Source: an uncultured Algibacter sp. | GTDB lineage: Bacteria; Bacteroidota; Bacteroidia; Flavobacteriales; Flavobacteriaceae | Length of the DNA: 64,000 bases | Assembly: GCF_947487605.1 (NCBI RefSeq) | Contig: NZ_CANKXK010000007.1 | Coordinates: 62,001 to 126,000 of the forward strand | Reading direction: 5' to 3' | Shown here: in pieces, positions 10,128 to 18,701 of the stretch | Layout of the letters: each line of letters starts with the position of its first letter | Numbering within the stretch: the stretch's first letter is position 1 | Program-made: the position numbers and the translations under genes | The notes under the pieces: model-generated | Seen by the model: only the letters and a program-made list of their open reading frames with translations | The model's database searches: none | What the model was told of the DNA's origin: nothing

Positions 10128-11117
10128 ATGAAATATAAAACGTTTTCAAATTTAGGAGAAGATAAATTACCAGTCATAGGTTTTGGATGTTGGTCTATTG
10201 GTGGCGAATGGAATAATATTGAAGATAAAGAATCTATAAAAGCCATACATACAGCATTAGATTTAGGGGTTAATTTTTTTGATACAGCACCTGTTTACGG
10301 TAAAGGACATTCCGAAACTGTTTTAGGTCAAGCCCTTAAAGGAAAAGACCGAGAGTCCTTTTTTATAGCCTCTAAATGTGGTTTGGTTTGGGATGAAAAC
10401 ATGCATGTAGATGTGAATTTAAGTCGTGAAAGTTTAATTAAAGAAATCGATAGGTCTTTAAAACGTTTAGGTGTAGATTATTTGGATGTTTGGCAATGCC
10501 ATTGGCCAGATGTGAATACCGATTTGAAAGAAACCATTGAAGCTATGGAAGAAATTAAACAAATGGGTAAAATTAGGCATATTGGATTGTCTAACTATTC
10601 TATGGATAATTTAAAATTAGCAAATAGTTATGGAAAAGTAGCCTCATTTCAAGGCTTGTATAATATGTTAGAACACAATCCGTCATCTTATCATAATATA
10701 CCGTTAACCTATAAAGCAAAAGATGAAGTGCTGCCTTATTGCGAAGCACATGGAATGATGTTTTTACCATACAGTCCATTATTTCAAGGTTTGCTAACAG
10801 GAGCATTTAAAGCTACTGGTAATTTTGATGAAAACGATAAACGTTCAGAAAACCCAAAATTATTAGGCGATTCTTTAAAACAATTTCTTGCCATTGTTGA
10901 TGAGCTGAAAGTTTTTGCAAATACTATTGAAAAACCACTATCGCAAATAGCCATTAATTGGCTTGTGAATCAAAAAGCAATCGGCCCCGTAATTGCAGGA
11001 TTAGATAAAGAACTTTACGCTAAAGATACCGTAGCATCGTTAGACTGGGAATTAACTCCGAGCATGCAACAAGAAATAGATAAAATATTGAATAAGTATG
11101 ATTTGGATGCGATTTAA
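10128..11117 (+). CDS. Aldo/keto reductase
   Basis: A 329-residue NAD(P)H-dependent oxidoreductase of the AKR TIM-barrel superfamily. The catalytic tetrad is visible: Asp and Tyr in FFDTAPVYGKGHSE, Lys in ASKCG and His in WQCHWPD. GKIRHIGLSNYS is the usual substrate/cofactor strand. It resembles the group of sugar-related AKRs (D-threo-aldose dehydrogenase or YajO-like). It sits in the same direction and 26-29 bp from its neighbours, so it probably belongs to one operon with the 8591 family and the following dehydrogenase. The substrate is unknown, but the AraC regulators nearby suggest a sugar or sugar acid. Confidence 0.92.
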   Translation: MKYKTFSNLGEDKLPVIGFGCWSIGGEWNNIEDKESIKAIHTALDLGVNFFDTAPVYGKGHSETVLGQALKGKDRESFFIASKCGLVWDENMHVDVNLSRESLIKEIDRSLKRLGVDYLDVWQCHWPDVNTDLKETIEAMEEIKQMGKIRHIGLSNYSMDNLKLANSYGKVASFQGLYNMLEHNPSSYHNIPLTYKAKDEVLPYCEAHGMMFLPYSPLFQGLLTGAFKATGNFDENDKRSENPKLLGDSLKQFLAIVDELKVFANTIEKPLSQIAINWLVNQKAIGPVIAGLDKELYAKDTVASLDWELTPSMQQEIDKILNKYDLDAI

Positions 11118-11146
11118 ATTCTAAATGACTACGATAAATCAGAAGA

Positions 11147-12106
11147 ATGAAAGCATACATTTTAAGAGATAAAAAAATAAAACTTGAAGAGGTTGAAATT
11201 CCTAAAATAGGAGCAAATCAAGTTTTAATAAAAACAAAAGCCTTAAGCTTAAATCCTGTAGATTACAAAGTAACCCAAGGAGCCTTTAATCTTGAAACAC
11301 CCAGAATAGTAGGGCATGACGTAGCGGGAGAAGTTGTTGCTATTGGAGAAAATGTCTCTCATTTAAAAGAAGGTGAGCGTGTGTTTGGTATGGTAAATAT
11401 CTTTAAAACAGGAGCCTTTGCTGAATATGTATGTGTAGATAGTGCCATTGTGAGCCGTATTCCAGAACATTTAAGTTATAAAGAAGTTGCAGGTATCCCC
11501 TGCGCAGGATTAACAGCGTGGCAAGCTATTAATGAGAAAATCAATTTAAGGCCAAACCAAACTATTTTTATTACTGGTGGCGGAGGTGGTGTTGCTGGTT
11601 ATGCTATTCAATTTGCTAAATTAAAAGGCGCATCCGTAATAACTACAGCCAGTAAAGATTTTGATAGAATACGTAGCCTTGGTGCAGATTATATTATCAA
11701 TTACAAAGAAAAAGATGTGGCAAAAGAGGTGATGCGTTTAACTAACGATAGAGGTGTAGATTATATCATCAATAACATTTCATCTAAAGACATAGAACAA
11801 TACACTTCGGTATTACGCTACAACGGTATTATAGTGGGAATTGCGGGCATACCAAAAACTTACCCTTTTCCACCGTTTACTAAAGCCGCAGGAATTATTG
11901 AAGTTGCCTTAGGCGCGGTATATACATCAGGTGATGTGCAACAAATGCAAGAAATAGCTCAAACAGGAGAGCAGATAGCAAGCTTGATTGCTGAAGGAAA
12001 AATCAATCCAAATATTACACAAGAAATTGTCTTCAATGAAATCCCAAAAGGCTTAAATAGATTTGCTGAGGGAAGGTCTGGAGGTAAAATGGTGGTTTCT
12101 TTGTAA
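11147..12106 (+). CDS. NADPH:quinone oxidoreductase-like MDR enzyme
   Basis: A 319-residue medium-chain dehydrogenase/reductase. It has the GroES-like N-terminal part (ALSLNPVDYKVTQGAF, GHDVAGEVVAIGENV) and a Rossmann domain with the nucleotide loop ITGGGGGVAGYAIQFAK. The structural and catalytic zinc ligands of alcohol dehydrogenases are absent, which places it in the zinc-independent quinone oxidoreductase branch. It likely reduces a quinone, enone or carbonyl with NADPH. It is the last gene of the rightward cluster starting at 8591. Confidence 0.9.
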   Translation: MKAYILRDKKIKLEEVEIPKIGANQVLIKTKALSLNPVDYKVTQGAFNLETPRIVGHDVAGEVVAIGENVSHLKEGERVFGMVNIFKTGAFAEYVCVDSAIVSRIPEHLSYKEVAGIPCAGLTAWQAINEKINLRPNQTIFITGGGGGVAGYAIQFAKLKGASVITTASKDFDRIRSLGADYIINYKEKDVAKEVMRLTNDRGVDYIINNISSKDIEQYTSVLRYNGIIVGIAGIPKTYPFPPFTKAAGIIEVALGAVYTSGDVQQMQEIAQTGEQIASLIAEGKINPNITQEIVFNEIPKGLNRFAEGRSGGKMVVSL

Positions 12107-12185
12107 CTTGAATTAGATTTTTTAAGAATTACCATAACTCTACAAGGTCTTTTTCTAATCTTGCAGGAGTCATTGTTGGGTGTAG

Positions 12186-12608
12186 TTATTTTTTACTCAA
12201 AGATTTTAAAAATTCGTCAGCTGTCATAACGGGTAACAAAGATTTTTTAAAGTCCTTTCCGTTTCTTGTTATTATAATTTCGCATTCTGATTCGGTCGCA
12301 CTAAAATATTGTAAAGCATCTTCAAAATCCTTTATAGAAGAATTAAGTCCCTTTTCAATCGTTTGTTCATTCAGAGGGCATATTTCGCTTATTATTTTAA
12401 ATTTTCTTAGTTTTTCCTTCGATATTTTTTCATTCTCAAATTTTGAAAGAAAATAGTTTACTGTGGCGAATGAAATAGGAGAAACAACCATTATCAATTT
12501 TTCTTTTTCTGCTAGAGTTGCTATTTTCGCAATAGATTCATAAAAAGGTTTTCGCGCTCCTAAAAAATCCAACATTACATTGGTGTCTATAAAAATCCTT
12601 TTACTCAT
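12186..12608 (-). CDS. PIN-domain toxin (VapC-like)
   Basis: A 140-residue PIN-domain protein, a Mg2+-dependent ribonuclease of the VapC type. The first acidic residue is Asp8 in FIDTNVMLDFL, a second cluster is DFEDALQYFSA at about residue 95, and the end of the fold is IIITRNGKDF. It overlaps the upstream antitoxin gene by 4 bp (ATGA), the usual sign of translational coupling in toxin-antitoxin pairs. Size and gene order, antitoxin first, fit the type II family. Its RNA target cannot be read from sequence. Confidence 0.9.
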   Translation of the reverse strand: MSKRIFIDTNVMLDFLGARKPFYESIAKIATLAEKEKLIMVVSPISFATVNYFLSKFENEKISKEKLRKFKIISEICPLNEQTIEKGLNSSIKDFEDALQYFSATESECEIIITRNGKDFKKSLLPVMTADEFLKSLSKK

Positions 12609-12853
12609 TTATATTTCTCAATTAAAAAATCAGAATATTCTTTTTTATAGTCCAAGTCTGCTGGAATTTCAGTTCCTGTTGTAATGCTTTTCACGAATGG
12701 TGAAATCTCATATTCAGCAATGTCGTTTTCTGAAGTCAAGGATTGTAAATAAGTCTCAACAATTCTTGATAAACTCATTTTTTTGTTAGAAGCATATTTC
12801 TTGGCTTTTTCAATAACCTTTTGATTAAGCTTTAAAGTCAATTTTGTATCCAT
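12605..12853 (-). CDS. Antitoxin of the PIN-domain pair (DUF6364-like)
   Basis: A small basic protein (82 residues from ATG at 12853; a TTG two codons upstream is the alternative). The N-terminal strand plus two helices (KLTLKLNQKVIEKAKKYA, then KMSLSRIVETYLQSL) form a ribbon-helix-helix-like DNA-binding unit. The C-terminal tail (DLDKKEYSDFL-like) would wrap the toxin. It resembles DUF6364 antitoxins that pair with PIN toxins. It is expected to neutralise the toxin and repress the operon through the palindrome just upstream. Confidence 0.85.
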   Translation of the reverse strand: MDTKLTLKLNQKVIEKAKKYASNKKMSLSRIVETYLQSLTSENDIAEYEISPFVKSITTGTEIPADLDYKKEYSDFLIEKYK

Positions 12854-12863
12854 AATCAATTAT

Positions 12864-12904
12864 TTTATACGTACAAAAATATAAAAAAAACACGTATAAA
12901 TCAA
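12864..12904 (-). promoter_or_regulatory. Promoter and operator of the toxin-antitoxin operon
   Basis: Reading the minus strand, a TTG (12904-12902) is followed after 20 bp by TATTTTTG (12881-12874). This matches the Bacteroidetes housekeeping promoter (-33 TTG, -7 TANNTTTG) with about 20 bases to the antitoxin ATG. Around the -7 box lies a perfect 9-bp inverted repeat, TTTATACGT at 12864-12872 and ACGTATAAA at 12892-12900. That is the right place for an antitoxin operator that shuts off its own promoter. Confidence 0.6.
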
Positions 12905-13194
12905 TTTGTTTCGACTTTTTTCGGTAAAGTCTTATTATGGCTAACATAAAGTTATGTTGGTAAAATTCAGTTGATTAAAAATATTAAAAACTCTCGTGTT
13001 AAGCATATTTTTCATAAGGCTATTCTTCAACAATACTTCAATATAACTATCACCCATAAAGTAATAGTAATATCACTAACTTTTCAATTCAGTTTTTCAA
13101 TTCATACTTTTATTAATCTTCCCGCAACTGTTGTTGGTCGATTAATTTAATCGTATAATTAAGTATTTGAATAAATTTACTTAGTTGCAGAAAT
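12905..13194. other. Non-coding region with echo of the sensor/hydrolase junction
   Basis: Bases 13008-13030 repeat, with one mismatch, the junction at 46053-46075 between the end of the hybrid-sensor gene and the start of the following lipoprotein hydrolase. After an 8-base gap the match resumes for 11 bases (cttcaatataa). A short tandem repeat of ttttcaattca lies at 13081-13104. No gene is readable; this looks like a remnant of a lost polysaccharide locus. Confidence 0.5.
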
Positions 13195-13824
13195 ATGATT
13201 TATATTAAAGAAGCTTGCGTAGAAAGTGTTAATGAGGCGGTAAAGGCTGAAGAATTGGGTGCCGATAGGATTGAACTTTGTAAAGATTTGGATGTTGACG
13301 GCTTAACACCTGATTTTTCTATCATCAGAGAAGTTTCAAAAAAAGTTAAAATTCCTATGAGGGTCATGATTCGTCCAAGGACAGGCAATTTTGTTTATTC
13401 TGAAGATGAAATACATCTAATGATAAAGCAGATTGAACAGTGTAAACAGATTGGAGTAGCAGGTGTTGTGTTTGGAGTTCTAAATGAAGACCGTAAACTT
13501 GATTTGAAAGCTATTAATAGGTTGATTAAAATAACGTTACCAATGGATGTTGTTATTCATAAAGCGATTGATGTAACACCAAATATTTTTGAATCGGTAA
13601 AAGTATTAGAATCCCTAAACCAGAAATTAACCATATTAACTTCTGGAGGAAAGGCAACCGCAGAAGAATCTAAAGAGGATTTAAAACTATTGGTAAATAC
13701 AGTCAATAATAATATAGAAATACTTCCTGCTGGGAGCATTACTAAATATAACGTTGAAGCACTCCATAATTTTATTGGGGCAAAAGCGTATCATGGAAAA
13801 AAAATAGTAGGCGATTTAAATTAG
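13195..13824 (+). CDS. cutC: CutC family protein
   Basis: A 209-residue TIM-barrel protein of the CutC family. Recognisable parts are KEACVESVNEAVKAEELGADRIELC, the segment GLTPDFSIIREV, MIRPRTGNFVYSEDE, GVVFGVLNEDRKLD and HKAIDVTPN, and a C-terminal ILTSGGKATAEE. (The first is split over the N-terminus: EACVES and GADRIELC.) CutC was named for copper homeostasis in E. coli, but that role is disputed and the real substrate is unknown. In Bacteroidetes it often lies near mannosidase and glycan-processing genes. Here it is followed at once by a decayed GH47 alpha-mannosidase gene. Slightly shorter than the E. coli protein. Confidence 0.92.
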   Translation: MIYIKEACVESVNEAVKAEELGADRIELCKDLDVDGLTPDFSIIREVSKKVKIPMRVMIRPRTGNFVYSEDEIHLMIKQIEQCKQIGVAGVVFGVLNEDRKLDLKAINRLIKITLPMDVVIHKAIDVTPNIFESVKVLESLNQKLTILTSGGKATAEESKEDLKLLVNTVNNNIEILPAGSITKYNVEALHNFIGAKAYHGKKIVGDLN

Positions 13825-13829
13825 TAAAT

Positions 13830-14463
13830 ATGAAGAAACCACTTTTATTATTGAGTCTAGTAATAGTGCTGTTGGCATGTTCCAAAGAACAGGCAAATGA
13901 TTTGACAAACTATGTTGACCCAATTCAGAAATTAATGCAGAAACTATAGAATCAACCTATTATTTATATGAAATTACAGGAAAAGAGGAATGTTTAATAT
14001 GGTCTGATGTTAAAAAGTATTAGAAATAATGCTGCGCTTAATTCCATAAAAGATATAAGAACTATGAAGTCAAAAGATTATTTAACGACCAATGTGTTTG
14101 CAGAAACCTTAAAATATTTTTACATTGCTTTCTCGCAAGGTGAATTTGATTTTGATGCACATGTTTTTAATCAAAAAGAATTCCTCGACGCTCTGCGTCG
14201 GGGTTTCCATTAAAATTGTCATTCCCGTGAAATCGAAGATTCATGAATCCAATGATTTAAATATGAATTAATGAATAAAACGGGAATCTAAATATAAAAT
14301 TTCGATTTTTGACCATTAAAGGTCAAAATAAAACGAGTGAAATACCCCCTATGGCTCTGCCTCGGAGATAGTTCGTTTCAAGAAATTTTTTATTACAGAA
14401 GCACATACATTTAAAAAAACAGAGTTTGACCCTGAAGAAGCCAAAAAGCGTTTGGGGTATTAA
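13830..14463 (+). pseudogene. Decayed GH47 alpha-mannosidase lipoprotein gene
   Basis: Pieces in three frames add up to the two ends of one GH47 (class I alpha-1,2-mannosidase) gene. The first piece (13830-13949) codes for a lipoprotein signal (LLLLSLVIVLLACSKE). A shift near 13920 moves to a frame with ETIESTYYLYEITGKEE. Another near 14005 leads to the frame with VFAETLKYFYIAFS and DFDAHVFN, the family's near-terminal motif. The next expected residues, TEAHTFKK, appear only at 14395, after about 220 bp of foreign DNA, and run to the stop at 14461-14463. About 300 central residues are missing. It cannot give an active enzyme. Confidence 0.8.
14172..14391. repeat. Short palindromic element inserted in the GH47 remnant
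   Basis: This about 220-bp block separates two parts of GH47 that are adjacent in the intact family (VFN and TEAH), so its edges are defined to within a few bases. It holds a small hairpin CGACGC-TCT-GCGTCG near the left edge, the pair ATTCCCGT...ACGGGAAT (about 14222-14287) and the pair TTTGACC-ATTAAA-GGTCAAA. A segment like CGCTCTGCGTCGG recurs as GGCTCTGCCTCGG near the right edge. T-rich sequence flanks both sides. It encodes nothing and resembles a non-autonomous miniature or REP-type element. Confidence 0.6.
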
Positions 14464-14490
14464 TTTTAATAATCCGATATAAACTATTTT

Positions 14491-14527
14491 GACCTTATTT
14501 TGAGTTTTTTTTAATAAGGTCTTTTTT
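14491..14527 (+). terminator. Rho-independent terminator
   Basis: A 9-bp stem, GACCTTATT and AATAAGGTC, with a T-rich loop is followed by TTTTTT. It lies 28 bp after the stop of the GH47 remnant and 40 bp before the transporter gene, insulating the latter from upstream transcription. Confidence 0.8.
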
Positions 14528-14567
14528 ATATAAAAACTAAAATAAGCTACCACTTAAAAATTAATTT

Positions 14568-15872
14568 ATGCATAAAGAAAAAACAACTTTAGTTCCTAAA
14601 AATTTAATGCTTCCATTTATTATGGTAACTTCATTATTTGCGCTTTGGGGTTTTGCTAATGCTGTAACAGACCCTATGGTACAGGCGTTTAAGAAGGTGT
14701 TAGAGTTGTCAAATTCGCAAGCAGCTTGGGTGCAAATGGCTTTTTATGGCGGGTATTTTTGTATGGCATTACCAGCCGCTATGTTTATGCGTAAATATTC
14801 ATATAAAGTTGGTATTTTAATTGGGTTGGCTTTATTCGCTACAGGTGCTTTATTATTCTATCCCGCAGCAAGTTCAGAAAGTTTTGTTTTTTTCTGTATT
14901 GGACTTTACATACTTACGTTTGGTTTAGCTTTTTTAGAAACCGCTGCTAACCCTTACGCCTTGTCTATGGGGCCAAAAGAGACGGCAACCCAACGTTTAA
15001 ACTTAGCTCAAGCATTTAATCCAGTCGGACTTATTGCTGGTTTGTTTGTCGCCCAACAGTTTGTGTTAAAAAGACTAGAATCTGATGATATTGAAGATTT
15101 TTCTGCTTTAGATGAAGCATCAAAAATTTTAATAAAAACCTCTGACTTACTTGTTATAAGAAACCCTTATGTGATATTAGGGCTTGTGTTAATTGGTGTT
15201 TTTATAGTGTTTGCCTTAAGCAAAATGCCGCAAGGTAAAGCAGAGGGAGATATGCCTAGTATAGGCAACACGTTTGCCAATTTATTTAAGAAACCTAAAT
15301 ACGCCCTTGGTGTGTTATCACAAATATTATATGTTGGGGCGCAAATTATGTGCTGGACATATATTTATCAATATGCTGAGGCTATCGGAATGGATAGTGT
15401 AACTGCTGGTTATTACCAAATGGCTGCATTTATAATTTTTACCATTGGTAGAGCAGTAGGTACAGCCATGTTAAGAACAATGAGTGGTGGGAAATTATTA
15501 ATGCTATTTGCTATTGGCGCAATGGTGTGTTTATTTGCTACCATCTTTATAACGGGTATGATAGGGCTTTACGCATTGGTTGGTGTCTCGTTTTTTATGT
15601 CCTTAATGTTTCCAACTATTTACGGTATAGCTTTGGGTGATTTAACTGAAGATGAATCTAAAGTAGGTTCTGCGGGGTTAATTATGGCTATTGTTGGTGG
15701 AGCTTTAATGCCTAAATTACAAGCTATGATAATGGATATCGGTGGCGAAAAGGTTAATGATACTATTATTCTTGGTGTTTCAGAAGTTAATTTCTCGTTT
15801 GTTTTACCCTTAGCATGTTTTGTGGTTATAGCATTTTATGGTAAAATGGCAAGTAGAATGGCTGTCGTATAA
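14568..15872 (+). CDS. Sugar MFS transporter, FucP/GluP type
   Basis: A 434-residue inner-membrane major facilitator with about 12 hydrophobic helices, matching the L-fucose/glucose-galactose:H+ symporter branch. Family marks are FALWGFANAVTDPMVQAFKK at the first helix, GGYFCMALPAAMFM, FLETAANPYALSMGP in helix 5 (the diagnostic NPY) and LNLAQAFNPVGLIAG. It should import a free monosaccharide; glucose, galactose, fucose, mannose or fructose are all possible in this family. It is the first gene after a terminator. The next gene, a beta-mannosidase, follows 310 bp later and probably has its own promoter. Confidence 0.92.
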   Translation: MHKEKTTLVPKNLMLPFIMVTSLFALWGFANAVTDPMVQAFKKVLELSNSQAAWVQMAFYGGYFCMALPAAMFMRKYSYKVGILIGLALFATGALLFYPAASSESFVFFCIGLYILTFGLAFLETAANPYALSMGPKETATQRLNLAQAFNPVGLIAGLFVAQQFVLKRLESDDIEDFSALDEASKILIKTSDLLVIRNPYVILGLVLIGVFIVFALSKMPQGKAEGDMPSIGNTFANLFKKPKYALGVLSQILYVGAQIMCWTYIYQYAEAIGMDSVTAGYYQMAAFIIFTIGRAVGTAMLRTMSGGKLLMLFAIGAMVCLFATIFITGMIGLYALVGVSFFMSLMFPTIYGIALGDLTEDESKVGSAGLIMAIVGGALMPKLQAMIMDIGGEKVNDTIILGVSEVNFSFVLPLACFVVIAFYGKMASRMAVV

Positions 15873-16182
15873 ATTTTTAAACTGAGGAATACATATTTAA
15901 AAATTGATACATATTTATCTATCAATCTTTCATGTTTTAAATCCTTCAAGAATAGTTTAGTTGAATAAATTATTAGGGGTTATATCTTAATAAAAATCCC
16001 CTATTGAACTATATTTCTAATAGTTACTTACATAAATACACTTTAATAAATATACTTTTTTAACGCATAGTAATACTTATTTAGCTAAAACTATTAAACA
16101 AAAATGATAATTAGCTAATTTTGGAATAGAAAAGTCAAGATGAGTTCTTCACATTGAGTGCTTTATAAAGCGTATAGAACAA
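15873..16182 (+). promoter_or_regulatory. Upstream region of the beta-mannosidase operon
   Basis: The region contains an inverted repeat ATTGATA...TATCAAT (15903-15926) and a direct repeat atacatattta (15889 and 15907). A -7-like box TAATTTTG lies at 16116-16123, but no TTG lies at the right spacing upstream, so the promoter call is tentative. The second copy of the 20-nt shared element (16130-16149) begins right where transcription would start. Confidence 0.4.
16130..16149. repeat. 20-nt element shared with 4355-4374
   Basis: Matches the element upstream of the phosphohexomutase in 19 of 20 bases. The inverted repeat in the core is slightly imperfect here (AAGTCA-AGA-TGAGTT). It is just downstream of the TAATTTTG box and 34 bp from the GH2 start. 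Confidence 0.35.
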
Positions 16183-18672
16183 ATGATAAAACTTAATTTA
16201 AACCAAAATTGGCAATTTAAACAACTTGAAAAACAAGAATGGTTACCTGCCAATGTACCTGGGTGTGTACACACAGATCTTCTCGAAAACAAAAAAGTAG
16301 ATAATCCTTTTTATGGTACCAATGAAAATGCACAACAATGGGTAGAATATAGAGATTGGGAGTATAAAAGTACATTTAACATAAATGAAGACCTATTTAA
16401 TCAAGAAAACATCAATCTTGTTTTTGAGGGTTTAGATACCTATGCCAAGGTGTTTTTAAATGATGCCGAATTGATTGAAACCGAGAACATGTATCGCACA
16501 TGGACTGTTTCGGCTAAGGAAAACCTAAAGCTTGGTAAAAATACACTACACATCATTTTTAAGTCGGCAATAAATACAGCATTGCCCATTTTAACTGAAA
16601 AGAATTTTAGATATCATGCCTTGATGGATAATGCGGTGGAAGCATCGGCTGTTACAAGAAAAGCACCTTACCATTATGGATGGGATTGGGGGCCACGTTT
16701 TGTAACCGCAGGCATTTGGAAACCTGTATTTATAGAAGCATGGTCTGAAGCAAAAATTGATAATATTTTTATTCAGCAAGGAGCTTATACACCTGAAATA
16801 GCGAAACTATCCTTACAAACAGCATTTGAAACATCAAACCTTAAAAATGGTAGAATACGTATCATTAATATTCAAACTGAAGACATTTTAAAAGAAGCGT
16901 CTATTCAGATTGAAAAAGGATTAACAACGCAAACCGTTGATTTTACTATAACAAACCCACAAAGATGGTTTCCAAACGGATATGGAGATCCTTTCTTATA
17001 TCAATTAAAAGTAGAATTACTAATTGATAATAAGGTAGTAGATACCAAAACAACTTCGGTTGGGTTACGAACCGTTAAACTAAATAAACAGAAAGACCAA
17101 TGGGGAGAAAGTTTTGAGTTTATTGTAAACGATATTCCTGTTTTTATAAAAGGGGCAAACTGGATTCCAGCCGATAATTTTATTTCAAGAATACCCGATA
17201 GTCAATATAAAAACCTAATAAAGTCCAGTAAAGATGCACATTTTAATATGTTGCGTGTTTGGGGTGGTGGTATTTATGAAACCGAAACCTTTTATAAGTA
17301 TTGTGATGAAATGGGAATTTTAGTATGGCAAGATTTTATGTTTGCTTGTTCGTTATTTCCTGGTGATGATACGTTTTTAGAAAATGTAAAACAGGAAGCT
17401 ATACAAAACGTAAAACGTTTAAGAAACCATCCATCTTTAGTGCTTTGGTGTGGTAATAATGAAAACGAATGGATTTACGATTTTGCTGGTGGCGGTATGC
17501 AGAGACGTTTTGGAATTCCAAAAGAAGAGGTAGCGAGTTTCAAAGAAGCTTATGATAAACTATATCATCAGTTATTATCAGATGTTATTAACGAATATAA
17601 TCCCAATTTAACGTACTGGCCAAGTTCCCCGAGTAGTGAAGGAAAGGCTCCTGCAAATGATGAAAATTATGGTGATATTCATCATTGGGATGTATGGCAC
17701 ATGGGCTATCCTATTTCCGATTATAAAAAATTAACACCTCGATTTATTAGCGAATTTGGCTTTCAAGGGATGCCTGCACCAAGCACCATAGATACATACT
17801 TAGAGGAAGAACAACGCTTTTTAGGTTCGCCAGCCATGGCAACACATCAAAAGCATGCCAGAGGTTACGAGCTGATAAAACATTATATGGAGCGTAGCTA
17901 TGCACATCCAAAGGATTTTGATGGATTTGCTTATTTAAGTCAGGTGCAACAAGCCGATTATATGAAAATTGCTGTTGAGCATTTTAGAAGCCTCAAACCT
18001 AAATGTATGGGCATTCTCTACTGGCAATTAAACGATTGTTGGCCAGTATGCTCATGGGCAAGTATAGACTATAATTTACAATGGAAAGCATTTCATTATT
18101 ACGCAAAAAAGTTTTATGCCCCTACTTTGGTGTATCCAGAATTGGTAGATGATAATGTAAGGGTGATGATTATTTCAGATAATGTAAACCCACAAGAAGC
18201 AATACTATCATGGCAACTAATTCATTTTAATGGAAATGTTTTAGAGAATGGAAACGAGCAGTATATTGAAATAGACGCATTGTCTTGTTTAGCGTTAGAA
18301 ACAATTTCAGCGAAAGCGTTTATTGAAAATTATGATACTTCAAAAATGTATTTCCGTTTTGAACTTAAAGTTGATGATGAAGTAGTATCAAGTAATCGAT
18401 TGTTTTTTGAAGAACCAAAAAGATTGCAGTTAGAGAACGCCCTTATTAATGCTGAGGTTGAAGTAGCTTCAGAAGCTATTTTCGTTCACCTGTCAACAAA
18501 TACATTAGCAAAAAATGTGTTTTTAGATTTTGAAGGTGATAATGGTTTCTTTGAAGATAATTACTTCGATATGGATGGAAATCAAGAGCTTACCATAAAG
18601 TACATTCCAGAGAACAAGAATTTTAAAGGTGATTTGAAAGTGGTTTCGATGAAAGACATGATAGAATCATAA
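16183..18672 (+). CDS. GH2 beta-mannosidase
   Basis: An 829-residue glycoside hydrolase family 2 enzyme of the beta-mannosidase subgroup, which releases mannose from the non-reducing end of beta-mannosides. The N-terminal sugar-binding domain begins with WQFKQ and PGCVHTDLLENK, typical of mannosidases rather than galactosidases. The catalytic acid/base is Glu427 in WCGNNENEW and the nucleophile is Glu524 in FISEFGFQGMP. No signal peptide is present, so it probably acts in the cytosol on imported oligosaccharides. It is first in a tight rightward run with a sugar symporter (29 bp) and fructokinase. Length is normal and all landmarks are intact. Confidence 0.95.
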   Translation: MIKLNLNQNWQFKQLEKQEWLPANVPGCVHTDLLENKKVDNPFYGTNENAQQWVEYRDWEYKSTFNINEDLFNQENINLVFEGLDTYAKVFLNDAELIETENMYRTWTVSAKENLKLGKNTLHIIFKSAINTALPILTEKNFRYHALMDNAVEASAVTRKAPYHYGWDWGPRFVTAGIWKPVFIEAWSEAKIDNIFIQQGAYTPEIAKLSLQTAFETSNLKNGRIRIINIQTEDILKEASIQIEKGLTTQTVDFTITNPQRWFPNGYGDPFLYQLKVELLIDNKVVDTKTTSVGLRTVKLNKQKDQWGESFEFIVNDIPVFIKGANWIPADNFISRIPDSQYKNLIKSSKDAHFNMLRVWGGGIYETETFYKYCDEMGILVWQDFMFACSLFPGDDTFLENVKQEAIQNVKRLRNHPSLVLWCGNNENEWIYDFAGGGMQRRFGIPKEEVASFKEAYDKLYHQLLSDVINEYNPNLTYWPSSPSSEGKAPANDENYGDIHHWDVWHMGYPISDYKKLTPRFISEFGFQGMPAPSTIDTYLEEEQRFLGSPAMATHQKHARGYELIKHYMERSYAHPKDFDGFAYLSQVQQADYMKIAVEHFRSLKPKCMGILYWQLNDCWPVCSWASIDYNLQWKAFHYYAKKFYAPTLVYPELVDDNVRVMIISDNVNPQEAILSWQLIHFNGNVLENGNEQYIEIDALSCLALETISAKAFIENYDTSKMYFRFELKVDDEVVSSNRLFFEEPKRLQLENALINAEVEVASEAIFVHLSTNTLAKNVFLDFEGDNGFFEDNYFDMDGNQELTIKYIPENKNFKGDLKVVSMKDMIES

Positions 18673-18701
18673 GCAGAATAAACTAAACTAAAACTAAATA
18701 C

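Noticed and set aside
12115-12175. Minus-strand fragment reading TMTPARLEKDLVELW then stop, possibly a gene remnant.
   Set aside because: Too short to assign and with no matching neighbour pieces.
13081-13104. Two copies of ttttcaattca, considered as the start of a repeat array.
   Set aside because: Only two units 13 bp apart with no spacer structure; not a CRISPR array.
14007-14213. An independent 68-residue small protein.
   Set aside because: Its sequence is the C-terminal part of GH47 running into the inserted element, so it is part of the pseudogene.
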